20,715 nt of DNA from Thermodesulfobacteriales bacterium. Its GTDB lineage: Bacteria; Desulfobacterota_D; UBA1144; Nemesobacterales; UBA2774. The stretch lies in the NCBI GenBank assembly GCA_004525335.1, contig SPCL01000016.1:1-20715 (forward strand), read 5' to 3'. A program made the translations under genes and the position numbers. How positions within the stretch are numbered: the first letter of the stretch is position 1; the number at the start of each line of letters is the position of its first letter. The notes under the pieces are model-generated. The model searched no databases, had not been told where the DNA came from, and saw only the letters and a list, made by a program, of their open reading frames with translations. This document shows, one piece after another, positions 1 through 7,697 of this stretch.

Positions 1-225
1 AAGAGCTTGCCTTATTGTATCGATTACCCTTGCAGGACCAATTGATACGATTACTACCTCGCCGCCGTGTTTTTCCTTAGTTTGAATGGCCTCTTCAACA
101 GCAAATTCATCATACGGATTCATGATCCATTTCATGCCTCCAGTATCAACGGAATCTTCGCTTGCTAAGACTTGAATTTTGGCCTCTGTATCTTGTGTTT
201 GACTTACTATTACTAGAATCTTCAC
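1..225 (-). CDS. etfB: Electron transfer flavoprotein beta subunit, N-terminal part (cut by window edge)
   Basis: This is the first 75 codons of EtfB. With EtfA, EtfB forms the soluble FAD/AMP-containing carrier that passes electrons from acyl-CoA and other dehydrogenases to the quinone pool via ETF-QO. Reading the minus strand from a GTG at 225-223 gives an N-terminus starting KILVIVSQTQDTEAKIQV, followed by the family signature NPYDEFAVEEA and then GGEVVIVSIGP, the typical Rossmann-like start of the ETF beta domain. The GTG start is supported by a strong Shine-Dalgarno AGGT/GGAGGT (233-238) seven bases upstream. The rest of the gene, and probably etfA, lie left of the window. The canonical lysine in the 'VKQVPDTEAK' motif is replaced (VSQTQDTEAK), a mild variation. 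It was missed by a minimum-length ORF search because it is partial. The identification is firm. Confidence 0.9.
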   Translation of the reverse strand, partial: MKILVIVSQTQDTEAKIQVLASEDSVDTGGMKWIMNPYDEFAVEEAIQTKEKHGGEVVIVSIGPARVIDTIRQAL

Positions 226-286
226 CTTACTTACCTCCGATCAAAAGTTGAATAACCTTTGTAACTCTTTTAAATAGTTTAGCTTC

Positions 287-308
287 TTCGGCTCCTACTA
301 CAGCCGAA
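287..308 (-). repeat. Hairpin-forming inverted repeat in the etfB leader
   Basis: TTCGGCT at 287-293 pairs perfectly with AGCCGAA at 302-308 across an 8-nt loop. If the etfB transcript starts upstream, this would form a stem of 7 bp about 60 nt before the GTG start. No U-tract follows on the etfB strand, so it does not look like a terminator. Function unknown. Confidence 0.4.
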
Positions 309-426
309 CAAACTTTGAAATAATATATTAATAAGAACTAATTACAGCCTGCGTGCCTTAACCTAAAATAGATAAACTAAAAATATAATTCCCAGACAAA
401 ATTTAAAAGGTAGGTAATTATAAATA

Positions 427-456
427 TTGACGGTACCTTGTCAAGACGGATAGATT
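427..456 (+). promoter_or_regulatory. Candidate sigma70 promoter for the EamA permease
   Basis: TTGACG (427-432, 5 of 6 to the -35 consensus) and TAGATT (451-456, 4 of 6 to the -10) are separated by 18 bases. This would give a leader of about 30 nt before the ATG at 495. Found by eye only. Confidence 0.35.
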
Positions 457-494
457 GCTTAGGATATTGTCTTAATTGAATTGGCATTCCCATT

Positions 495-1364
495 ATGAAT
501 AGAACACTGCTCCTAACTATATTACTTGTCTTCACAATCACCACTTGGGGATACTCCTGGGTTCTCATGAAAATGGGGCTTGGCTACGGGGAGCCTTTCA
601 CCTTTGCTGCATGGAGATGCGCAATTGGTGGAGTCGCTATGATTGTCTTTGTAAGGTGGAAGTCTATAAAATGGCCTAAGGCAAGCAAGCTGCCCGATTA
701 TTTTATGATCGCCATGTTCCAAACTACGCTTATGTTTGGGCTCATGCTATACGGCATGAAATATGTCTCTGCGGGCAAAACATCGGTACTACTTTACACC
801 ATGCCAATATGGACAATGTTTCTGGTTCATTTCTATCTCAAGGAAAGACTCAACACAGCCAAATGGATAGGAGTGGCTATAGGCACAATTGGAATTATTT
901 GCATCCTCGGCAGGGACACTCTAGTTCATCAAGATTCCGAAATTCTTATAGGAGAACTCCTAGTAATAGGAGGGGCTATATCATGGGCAATCTCAAACAT
1001 ATGGGTAAAGAAGCGAATGGGTGGAGAGAATATCTACATGGTGAGTACGATTCAGCTTTCAATCGGCGCTATCGGACTGGCCTTACTCGCGATACCGACA
1101 GAAGGACTTCTAGTTATTGACTGGAATGCGCACTCTATATATATACTTCTATTCACCGGATTAATAGCCTCAGCGGTGGACTTTACTATATGGTTTTATC
1201 TGCTTAAAAATCTGGATATCAAAATCACGACTTTCTCCTCAATGCTTGTCCCCGTGTTCGGGCTCATGTTCGACTGGGCAATCCTCGGAAATAGACTGGA
1301 CGAAGGTGTTGTTGTTGGAGGAGGGTTGATACTTATCGGAATATATCAAGTTTCTAAAAAATAG
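495..1364 (+). CDS. EamA/DMT-superfamily permease
   Basis: A 289-residue, very hydrophobic protein with about ten predicted membrane helices, the size and layout of the drug/metabolite transporter superfamily (EamA/RhaT type). It has two tandem EamA halves, roughly residues 5-135 and 150-287. Family-like features are the N-terminal TTWGYSWVLMKMGL helix, AWRCAIGG near residue 40, KERLNTAKWIGVAIGTIGI at the end of the first half, and ISNIWVKKRM at the start of the second. Such proteins export or import metabolites (amino acids, purines, drugs); the substrate cannot be read from sequence. No clear Shine-Dalgarno precedes the ATG. The gene stands alone between etfB and the tamB-like gene and has its own candidate promoter at 427-456. 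The family assignment is secure; the substrate is unknown. Confidence 0.85.
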   Translation: MNRTLLLTILLVFTITTWGYSWVLMKMGLGYGEPFTFAAWRCAIGGVAMIVFVRWKSIKWPKASKLPDYFMIAMFQTTLMFGLMLYGMKYVSAGKTSVLLYTMPIWTMFLVHFYLKERLNTAKWIGVAIGTIGIICILGRDTLVHQDSEILIGELLVIGGAISWAISNIWVKKRMGGENIYMVSTIQLSIGAIGLALLAIPTEGLLVIDWNAHSIYILLFTGLIASAVDFTIWFYLLKNLDIKITTFSSMLVPVFGLMFDWAILGNRLDEGVVVGGGLILIGIYQVSKK

Positions 1365-1380
1365 ATGTTATTGATAACAA

Positions 1381-1418
1381 TTAAATCCATATGATTTAAA
1401 ATACCTCTAAGGTATAAT
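1381..1418 (+). promoter_or_regulatory. Two adjacent palindromes overlapping a consensus -10 box upstream of the tamB-like gene
   Basis: TTAAATC (1381-1387) and GATTTAA (1393-1399) form a 7-bp inverted repeat around CATAT. One base later ATACC (1401-1405) and GGTAT (1411-1415) form a second one. The second overlaps a perfect -10 hexamer TATAAT at 1413-1418. No good -35 is visible at the right distance. A transcript from here would have a leader of about 85-90 nt before the ATG at 1512. The arrangement resembles an operator-promoter overlap, but either palindrome could instead be a weak terminator for the upstream permease gene. Confidence 0.35.
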
Positions 1419-1511
1419 AATTCCGTAATGTTAATAGCTTGGCGGTTTAACATATTTCTTGCAAAGAGTGGTATTTGTAAGCTTAGTGTTGAATTCCCAA
1501 TAATCTAAATC

Positions 1512-4500
1512 ATGCGTAAAAAAATCCTAATATCCATCGGTATTTTCTTCATTATTATAATTTTAGCCCTAGTAGGGCTCTTGTTCTTATCTCAGACCCA
1601 ATATTTCAGAAATATCGCAAGAACCACTGCTGAGGGTATTGTGAGCTCTACAACCGGTCAGACATTTACCATAGGAGGGCTCGAAGGAAACTTTTTTAAC
1701 AATATTACGCTGTCAGACGTTTCATTTATCGTTGAAGGTGAAAACTTTGTATCGGTAAAAAAAATCACACTCGACTATGCACTAATACATATGCTTAACA
1801 ACGCAACGCTATTTAGTAAAGTCATTCCTGTAGATGAACTCCTCATAACAGGATTAGATGTAAATCTTATAAAATATTCAGACGAAACATGGAATTTTGA
1901 GAAGATAGGGAGTAGTGAAGAGAAACCAACTGAGAATCAAGAATCAAGCCCGCCTAACTGGAGCATAATACTTTCAAAATTCCTTTTAACAGACGCTCAA
2001 ATAACCACAGACGACAGAGCCGAAAATAAGGTTTCGAAATATGAAATCCCTGAAGTGGATCTGTCGGTAAAACTAATCGACATTTACAGAGCTATAGATC
2101 TCGATCTAAAAAACGCAGCATTCAATGCTCCTGATCAAAATATCTCAATCACGGGACTATCTACAAAAGCCTATTATTCAGATGAAAAAGTTTCTATAGA
2201 AAATCTCAAAGTACTGTTTAACGATGCTGAGATTAAGCTGAATGCAGAAGCTGAAAACCTGACGGATAAACCTAAGTTTTCATTTGATGCCTCGGCCAAT
2301 AATTTTGTGATCGAAAACATCGGCACAGTAAACCTAGAAACCAAGGGCAGTGGACAGTATATAAGCTCAAACGATATTAGAGCTAACGCAACTATTAAAA
2401 TCCCCGAATCTGAAATACTTCAAAAAAAGATTTCCGGCACATTGGAAGAAATTTCTATGTCAGGCACAACTATGAATATATCCGGAGGCAACTTTGATAG
2501 CGACCTGGGAGTAATAAAACTGGACGGAGATATTGATCTAAACAGGATCATATCTAAAACAGGCAACCACAATTTCGATATCACCCTCTCATTAAACAAT
2601 ATCAAAACAACCGAGATATTCTCATTACTTGAAGCTGCCACAAACACTCCATCTGAGCTGCCTATTGATACACAACTGGGCGCTGTACTCAACTCCGAGA
2701 TAAAGGCGACAGGAAACTGGGAAGAGTTTTCAGACTTAGGAGTTAAAGCAGATATTAAGAAATTTGAAATCAAGGGAGAGCAGGCAGGCAATCTGCAGCT
2801 TAGCGGGACAGCGGATTATTCAAGTAGTGGAGCAGGGGTTGATATCAACTTAAATCTGGCTGAGGTCAATCTAGGATCGATTCTGGCTGATCAAAATTTC
2901 TACAGCAAGATAACTTCAAAGTTTGATATACAAGCCAAGATACCCCTTCAGGGCAATTTGCTTGAGAACCTATCTGCAGATATTGAGGGGAGTTTTGAGC
3001 CTTCAAGCATTTTTGGAATCAATTTAACCGATGGAGTAGTAGATGTTTCATATGAGAATCAAATACTCGATATTAAATCGTTAGCTCTTAATGCGGATAA
3101 AAATAAGTTAGTAGTCTCTGGAAAGAGCCCTCAGAAGTTAGGAGCAGATTTCACATATGATCTAGAGGTTGAGAATTTAAGCTTTATTTCAGGTATCTCC
3201 CCGGATCTTGCAATATCCGGCACCTTAAAAGCCGCTGGAGATGTTACGGGAAGTCTTAATAACCCGGATATCACAATAGACGGTGAGGTTCTTAATTTCT
3301 CAATGGACGAGAAGTACAGCGCAAAGTCAATTAAAATCGATGGATCCGGAACCCTCAGCAATCAAGATCCAGACCTTAAAGCTAAAGTAAACATCGACAC
3401 ACTAGCCATTAACAAGAAAGAGATACGAGAAATAACACTTGATGTTACAAGTGAGGGAGCAGCTATAAATGCTGATCTGAATATTATTGAAGATGATCAA
3501 TTTCAATATAAAATGAAAGCGTCTCTACTTGATTTAAGCAGTACTCAAAAAGATATACAAATATCAGAATTAGTACTCAAACTTGAGGATACGACACTAG
3601 ATAACAGGGACAACATTTTACTAACTATCGCTCCTAGCAGCTTTGTGCTCCAGAATTTCAATCTTTACCATAATAACAGTTCAGCCCTTGCGGATGCGAA
3701 TATTTCAAATAACGGCAACATTGATGGAAGCTTGAAATTAACCAACTTAGACCTTGATGACATAACCAAAGCTTTAGAGTTTCAAACACCGCTACAAGGT
3801 ACAATAAACGCCAACATAGAGCTTCAGGGGACTATGCAAAACCCAGCCATTAACGCAAATATCCAAACTCAAAACTTGCAGTATAATGATTTTGATAATG
3901 ACAACATCCGCTTTGACCTTAACTATCTTAATCAAAACATGGATCTTAATTTTGTTATCTCAAACGACTCAGTTGACATTCTTAGCGCCAAAGGAAGTTC
4001 AAATATAAACCTCAACCTGAATGATGTTGGCAAGAGTATAGAAAACGCAAGCATTAATTTAAGCATCGATTCAAGTGGTCTTAATATAAGCCCGCTTTCT
4101 AGTCTGGTTGATGACGTCGTAAAATCCGAAGGGGAGCTGATTATAGATTTAAACGCGTCCGGAAAACTTAAGACCCCTACTGTAAATGGGAAGATAGAAC
4201 TTCAAGAAGCCAAACTACAGACTAAAACAATTAGGAATGAGATTGGAATACCCAAGGCGCTTATAGAAATGAACGGCCAAAAGGCAGTCTTGCAAACATT
4301 AGAGTTAACCACAGGAAATGGGTCAGCTTCATTTCAGGGAGAACTTGATATACCAACTTTCTCATACACTTTGAGCGGTGACTTGGACAACTTTTTAATA
4401 AAGCCCGAGAGAATATCAGCAGCACTAACCGGTGACCTCAAGGTAAAAGGAGAAGGTGAAAAAGTAGACATATCCGGAAAAATAACGGTGGAAAAAGCCA

Positions 4501-5330
4501 GAATCACTATACCGGATAGTGAACCAAAAGAGATACCGGAAATTCAATATGTAGACGCAGAGCAAGATGAATTTGAAGTAGAAAGCGGTCAGGAAGAAAA
4601 CTACTTTGATAAAAATGTTGCTCTAAATATGCAAGTCAAACTGATTAGGAATAACTGGGTTAAGGGGCAGGGAGCAAACATTGAATTAAAGGGTGACCTG
4701 GATATAAGAAAAAATTACAGCCAGTCTCTAAGAATTATCGGCGATATAAATGTTATCAGAGGTACATATGATAATTTTGGAAAGGTATTTAGAATTGAGG
4801 AAGGAATCGTAAGCTTTTCAGGCGGACAAGAAATAGATCCATTTTTGGATATTACAGCTCTGTACAGAGTCTCGAGCAACAATATTTATATCAACATAAG
4901 CGGGCGAGCATCAGAGCCTAAGATAGCTCTAACTAGCGATCCAGCTATGTCTGAGACAGATATAGTGTCTTTTCTGATCTTTGGAGCTTCTTCAAGCGAT
5001 ATAAGCTCTGGAGAAAGATCAGCCGTAGGTGGTATAGCCTCAGGACTTGCGGGTGGTATTGCTGCAGCACAGTTACAACGATTAATGGGAAACGCTGTAT
5101 CTCTGGACGTCGTAAGCATATCTGGAACTAATCTTGAAGTAGGTAAATACTTGACCGAGGACCTTTATATAGCCTATGAGAGAGGAACAACAGATTCAAT
5201 TATAAACTCAACAAATATTACATATAATAAAGTGATTGTTGAATATCAGATTTTTAAAAATGTCACGATTGAGGCTGATATAGGTGGGGAAAACCCTGGA
5301 GCCGATCTGTTCTACAATTTCAACTTCTAG
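1512..5330 (+). CDS. tamB: TamB-like translocation and assembly module / AsmA-superfamily envelope protein
   Basis: A 1272-residue protein close in length to E. coli TamB. It has an N-terminal signal anchor (about residues 4-27, ISIGIFFIIIILALVGLLFL) and then about 1000 residues of repetitive amphipathic beta strands rich in D/N/S/I/L with many 'ISGxLxxxG...NPxI' type repeats, the beta-taco groove fold of AsmA-like lipid-transfer proteins. The C-terminal DUF490/TamB domain (about 1030-1272) contains RIIGDINVIRGTY, IDPFLDITALYRV, SGRASEPKIAL, ETDIVSFLIFG and a glycine/alanine-rich segment. It ends in an aromatic NFNF, like a beta-barrel C-terminus. TamB bridges inner and outer membranes and helps phospholipid transport and/or autotransporter assembly with the BamA-family TamA. 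No tamA is adjacent: a permease lies upstream and a convergent gene downstream. No clear Shine-Dalgarno precedes the ATG. Confidence 0.9.
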   Translation: MRKKILISIGIFFIIIILALVGLLFLSQTQYFRNIARTTAEGIVSSTTGQTFTIGGLEGNFFNNITLSDVSFIVEGENFVSVKKITLDYALIHMLNNATLFSKVIPVDELLITGLDVNLIKYSDETWNFEKIGSSEEKPTENQESSPPNWSIILSKFLLTDAQITTDDRAENKVSKYEIPEVDLSVKLIDIYRAIDLDLKNAAFNAPDQNISITGLSTKAYYSDEKVSIENLKVLFNDAEIKLNAEAENLTDKPKFSFDASANNFVIENIGTVNLETKGSGQYISSNDIRANATIKIPESEILQKKISGTLEEISMSGTTMNISGGNFDSDLGVIKLDGDIDLNRIISKTGNHNFDITLSLNNIKTTEIFSLLEAATNTPSELPIDTQLGAVLNSEIKATGNWEEFSDLGVKADIKKFEIKGEQAGNLQLSGTADYSSSGAGVDINLNLAEVNLGSILADQNFYSKITSKFDIQAKIPLQGNLLENLSADIEGSFEPSSIFGINLTDGVVDVSYENQILDIKSLALNADKNKLVVSGKSPQKLGADFTYDLEVENLSFISGISPDLAISGTLKAAGDVTGSLNNPDITIDGEVLNFSMDEKYSAKSIKIDGSGTLSNQDPDLKAKVNIDTLAINKKEIREITLDVTSEGAAINADLNIIEDDQFQYKMKASLLDLSSTQKDIQISELVLKLEDTTLDNRDNILLTIAPSSFVLQNFNLYHNNSSALADANISNNGNIDGSLKLTNLDLDDITKALEFQTPLQGTINANIELQGTMQNPAINANIQTQNLQYNDFDNDNIRFDLNYLNQNMDLNFVISNDSVDILSAKGSSNINLNLNDVGKSIENASINLSIDSSGLNISPLSSLVDDVVKSEGELIIDLNASGKLKTPTVNGKIELQEAKLQTKTIRNEIGIPKALIEMNGQKAVLQTLELTTGNGSASFQGELDIPTFSYTLSGDLDNFLIKPERISAALTGDLKVKGEGEKVDISGKITVEKARITIPDSEPKEIPEIQYVDAEQDEFEVESGQEENYFDKNVALNMQVKLIRNNWVKGQGANIELKGDLDIRKNYSQSLRIIGDINVIRGTYDNFGKVFRIEEGIVSFSGGQEIDPFLDITALYRVSSNNIYINISGRASEPKIALTSDPAMSETDIVSFLIFGASSSDISSGERSAVGGIASGLAGGIAAAQLQRLMGNAVSLDVVSISGTNLEVGKYLTEDLYIAYERGTTDSIINSTNITYNKVIVEYQIFKNVTIEADIGGENPGADLFYNFNF

Positions 5331-5344
5331 CCGTTACACATAAG

Positions 5345-5770
5345 TTATTGTAATATTTCAGTAGATGAAATATGCCCTTTTGGAGCGGGTATTGGAGATG
5401 CATGATGAAGCGCTAAAAGCCACTTGTCTTCAGTAAATTTGAAAATGTTTATAGACTGAGCAAATCCGTGCTGAATTTCACCATCAAATTTATAACTAAC
5501 CTTTTCAATACAAATTACCCAGGCTGAATCCCCACAAGTCTCATAGTCAATATCTTGAAGCTCAATATCAAGAGCTCCCTCGTTTTCAAATATGTTCTTC
5601 CAGCTCTCACTAACCGCCTCCCAACCATGAAGCATAGGCCAGCCGGGGTGAACACATTTCACACTATCATCGTTGACCCATATATTTTCCATTCTATCAA
5701 AATCCGCGCTTTTCATAGCAAGATAAAAGTTTTCATTCGCCTTCATCACTTCATTTATTTTATCAGTCAT
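5345..5770 (-). CDS. SnoaL-like / NTF2-fold small protein
   Basis: A protein of 141 residues (143 if the in-frame GTG at 5776 is used) with the size and pattern of the SnoaL_3/DUF4440 group of the NTF2-like superfamily. It has an N-terminal helix with NEVMKANENFYLAMKSAD, then a hydrophilic WVNDDSVKCVHPGWPMLHGWEAV stretch, then alternating strands ending in FTEDKWLLALHHASPIPAP. The CVHPGWPMLHGWEAV motif is typical of the subfamily. Members are small cone-shaped dimers used as isomerases, hydrolases or ligand carriers; many have no assigned function. The ATG at 5770 is preferred here because ATG outranks GTG, though there is no strong ribosome site for either. It lies 75 nt or more after queG on the same strand and is probably the last gene of that transcript. 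Its stop lies 14 nt from the convergent tamB stop. The exact function is unknown. Confidence 0.75.
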   Translation of the reverse strand: MTDKINEVMKANENFYLAMKSADFDRMENIWVNDDSVKCVHPGWPMLHGWEAVSESWKNIFENEGALDIELQDIDYETCGDSAWVICIEKVSYKFDGEIQHGFAQSINIFKFTEDKWLLALHHASPIPAPKGHISSTEILQ

Positions 5771-5851
5771 TTGCACCTATTTTGTCGTGTTGATAATTGC
5801 AAACAGTGTAACAAAGAATTGAGTTGACTACCAATTGATTATGCAGGCGTT

Positions 5852-6982
5852 TTAAATCGAACTCAAAATGTCATCAATCTCATCATTAACCATCTCATCC
5901 GTCTCAGTCTTCATATGGCTGACTAGAATATTCTTAGCCTGCCCCCCCTCTATTTTCCATAAAGCCCATACGGCATGAGCTCTGATTAGAGGTTCTTCAT
6001 CTCCCAAACATTCTCTAATATAAGGAATGAAATCTTTTTCTCCCGAGTTACCCATGGCAACCACTGCGTTCCTAAGAAGCCCTCTTCTTTTGGTCCTTTT
6101 TATTGGGCTTCCTTTAAACTGTTTTCTAAATTCCTCCACTGTCAGTTTAGATATATAGGATAAATCCGGATTGAATAAGTCTTCTCTTGGCTGAAATTCA
6201 GTTTTATCTGAAACGTGGGCTCTCTTATTCCAAGGACATACATCCTGACAAATATCGCAGCCATAAATATTGTTTTGAACCCCTTCTCTAAGCTCAGAGG
6301 GGATTTTATCCTTGAGCTCTATTGTTAAATATGAGATACATAGCCTCGAATCAAGCACATAAGGCTCTATAATTGCATCCGTCGGGCAGGCGTCTATGCA
6401 CCTCGTACAAGTGCCGCATCTGTCAGGTGCGGGCGTGTCATATTCGAGTTCGATGTTTGTGATAATTTCTCCAAGAAATATCCAGGATCCTATTTCCTGG
6501 TTTATTAAACAAGTGTTTTTACCAACCCAGCCGACGCCTGCGTATTTACCATAGGTTCTTTCTAATACCGGACCTGTATCAACATACAATTTGCTCTTAA
6601 CTTCATCTGAAAACTCAGAACTTATATAATCCATTAGTATCTTTAATCCGTCCTTAATCGTATCGTGGTAATCATCACCCCAGGCATAACGCGATATCCA
6701 TCCCTTAGTTTTATCAGTTTTTTCAATAGAGTATGGATAATCGGTGTTGTAATTCATTGCGCAGGATATAACTGATTTTGCGCCCGGAAGGACGTTTTGT
6801 ATATCTTCGCGTTTTTCAGGATTTCTCTCCAAGTAAGCCATCTCGCCCGAAAACCCTTTATTTAACCATTCTTTATAGAACTGATTTTCAGGAAAAGAAT
6901 CTACAGGAGATATACCTATCAAATTAAAGCCTAACTCTCGGGCTTTTTCTTTAATAGATGAAGTAAATTGGGCCCTATCCAT
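5852..6982 (-). CDS. queG: Epoxyqueuosine reductase QueG
   Basis: QueG reduces epoxyqueuosine to queuosine at the wobble base of tRNAs with GUN anticodons, using cobalamin and two [4Fe-4S] clusters; it acts in the cytoplasm. The 376-residue product has all the hallmarks: DTGPVLER at 135-142 (D135 is the conserved catalytic Asp), GVGWVGKNTCLI at 149-160, a ferredoxin motif with C189, C192, C195 and C199, a second cluster set C242, C245, C249 with C215 (in RLCISYLTIE), and a C-terminal HEAT-like repeat region (about 300-345, RNAVVAMGNSG and IRAHAVWALWKIEG). This is the longer HEAT-containing QueG form. The ATG is preceded by only a weak ribosome site. It lies 54 nt after the KdsC-like gene on the same strand, suggesting co-transcription. 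Confident identification; no odd residues seen. Confidence 0.95.
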   Translation of the reverse strand: MDRAQFTSSIKEKARELGFNLIGISPVDSFPENQFYKEWLNKGFSGEMAYLERNPEKREDIQNVLPGAKSVISCAMNYNTDYPYSIEKTDKTKGWISRYAWGDDYHDTIKDGLKILMDYISSEFSDEVKSKLYVDTGPVLERTYGKYAGVGWVGKNTCLINQEIGSWIFLGEIITNIELEYDTPAPDRCGTCTRCIDACPTDAIIEPYVLDSRLCISYLTIELKDKIPSELREGVQNNIYGCDICQDVCPWNKRAHVSDKTEFQPREDLFNPDLSYISKLTVEEFRKQFKGSPIKRTKRRGLLRNAVVAMGNSGEKDFIPYIRECLGDEEPLIRAHAVWALWKIEGGQAKNILVSHMKTETDEMVNDEIDDILSSI

Positions 6983-7036
6983 TACAGCCTATTTTATCAT
7001 ATATATGAAAGTGGATGTAAAATTGGAGAAGGAAAA

Positions 7037-7534
7037 CTACTCAGACCAGCCGTCAGGATATCTCTTTGACTTTATTATTAACTCTGCTATCTCACAAACA
7101 GCATGGCTGCCAATACCGTAAGTAGGGTAGTATGATTCGGATTTTATCTCTAGTGGCGAATCAGATGTAGAAGCTGAAAAAGAAACTTTCTTCATAATTT
7201 GGAGGTCAGCGTCATCTCTGCAAATTAAGGCAATTTCATGATCCAACAAGGATAATTCTGATTTCATTTTGGAATAAAATTCTGCTTTTTCTGACACTGC
7301 TTCGTAAAGTGCTATTCCCAAACCCTCTGCTACTGATGAAATTTCTTGAGATTTTTGGGTGGAAAAGGCAATACATTCGACTCCTTCATCTTTTAGAAGC
7401 TCGATGCTGTTGCCGTTTAGGCCCAACTTTTTTGAAGAGCTCGCGCCATTGGAACTAAATCCGTCAGCGTTTACCAACAAGAGTCTTATAGAGCTTAGCT
7501 CTTTAACCAGGTCTGATCTAAGTTTCTGAAACAT
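7037..7534 (-). CDS. Degenerate KdsC-like HAD-superfamily protein, catalytic nucleophile replaced
   Basis: The 165-residue protein has the length and order of motifs of KdsC (3-deoxy-D-manno-octulosonate 8-phosphate phosphatase), a C0-type HAD phosphatase of lipopolysaccharide Kdo synthesis. The motif I region is LLLVNADGFSSNG (18-30) where KdsC has LLxDVDGxxTDG. It is followed by ELLKDEGVECIAFSTQKSQE (motif II, T59), K83 (motif III position), ICRDDADL (104-111, motif IV) and a terminal GIGSHAVCEIAELII like KdsC's GGxGAVREVCELIL. The first Asp of motif I, the phosphorylated nucleophile, is Asn22 (AAC at 7469-7471); the second, D24, is kept. Motif IV lacks its Gly and is one residue short. These changes predict loss or change of phosphatase activity, so a structural, binding or regulatory role is possible. 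It heads a likely operon with queG. Confidence 0.7.
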   Translation of the reverse strand: MFQKLRSDLVKELSSIRLLLVNADGFSSNGASSSKKLGLNGNSIELLKDEGVECIAFSTQKSQEISSVAEGLGIALYEAVSEKAEFYSKMKSELSLLDHEIALICRDDADLQIMKKVSFSASTSDSPLEIKSESYYPTYGIGSHAVCEIAELIIKSKRYPDGWSE

Positions 7535-7697
7535 AATCTTCGGGCCTCTAGAGAACGCCTAGCAGTTTAAGTGCAAATTAATCTTAATTCAAGTTAGAAT
7601 CCTTCTTTCACAGAGCTTTCACATTATGGTGTTATAAATCTCAAACATATACAAAAGCTTTAAAGCCATCTATTGCAATGTATAATCTTAGAAACTA
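7535..7697. other. Divergent intergenic region, KdsC-like gene and rhomboid gene
   Basis: Gene-free 163 bases between two divergent transcription units. It must carry promoters for both. A consensus -10 TATAAT at 7681-7686 points to the rhomboid gene. No gene or RNA is recognised in it. Confidence 0.5.
7659..7686 (+). promoter_or_regulatory. Candidate promoter for the rhomboid-pfk-mltD-ogg run
   Basis: A perfect -10 box TATAAT at 7681-7686 follows a poor -35 (TTTAAA, 7659-7664) at 16-nt spacing. The expected transcription start, about six to eight bases after the -10, is only about five bases before the ATG at 7698, so the mRNA would be nearly leaderless, and no Shine-Dalgarno is present. 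Confidence 0.4.

Larger units (their letters stand above)
226..494. other. Divergent intergenic region between etfB and the EamA permease
   Basis: No gene is supported in these 269 AT-rich bases. They hold the etfB ribosome binding site (233-238), a 7-bp inverted repeat TTCGGCT (287-293) / AGCCGAA (302-308) with an 8-nt loop in the etfB leader, and a possible sigma70 promoter for the rightward permease gene (427-456). On the minus strand a 36-codon stretch (230-337) is open and ends 1 nt before the etfB start, but it has no start codon. Confidence 0.6.

Noticed and set aside
230..337. A 36-codon open stretch on the minus strand ending (TAA 229-227) just before the etfB start
   Set aside because: It has no usable start codon after the preceding stop, its length is well within chance, and the peptide matched no family I know.
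5331..5344. Possible terminator between the converging tamB and SnoaL-like genes
   Set aside because: The gap is only 14 bases and no stem with a U-tract is visible.
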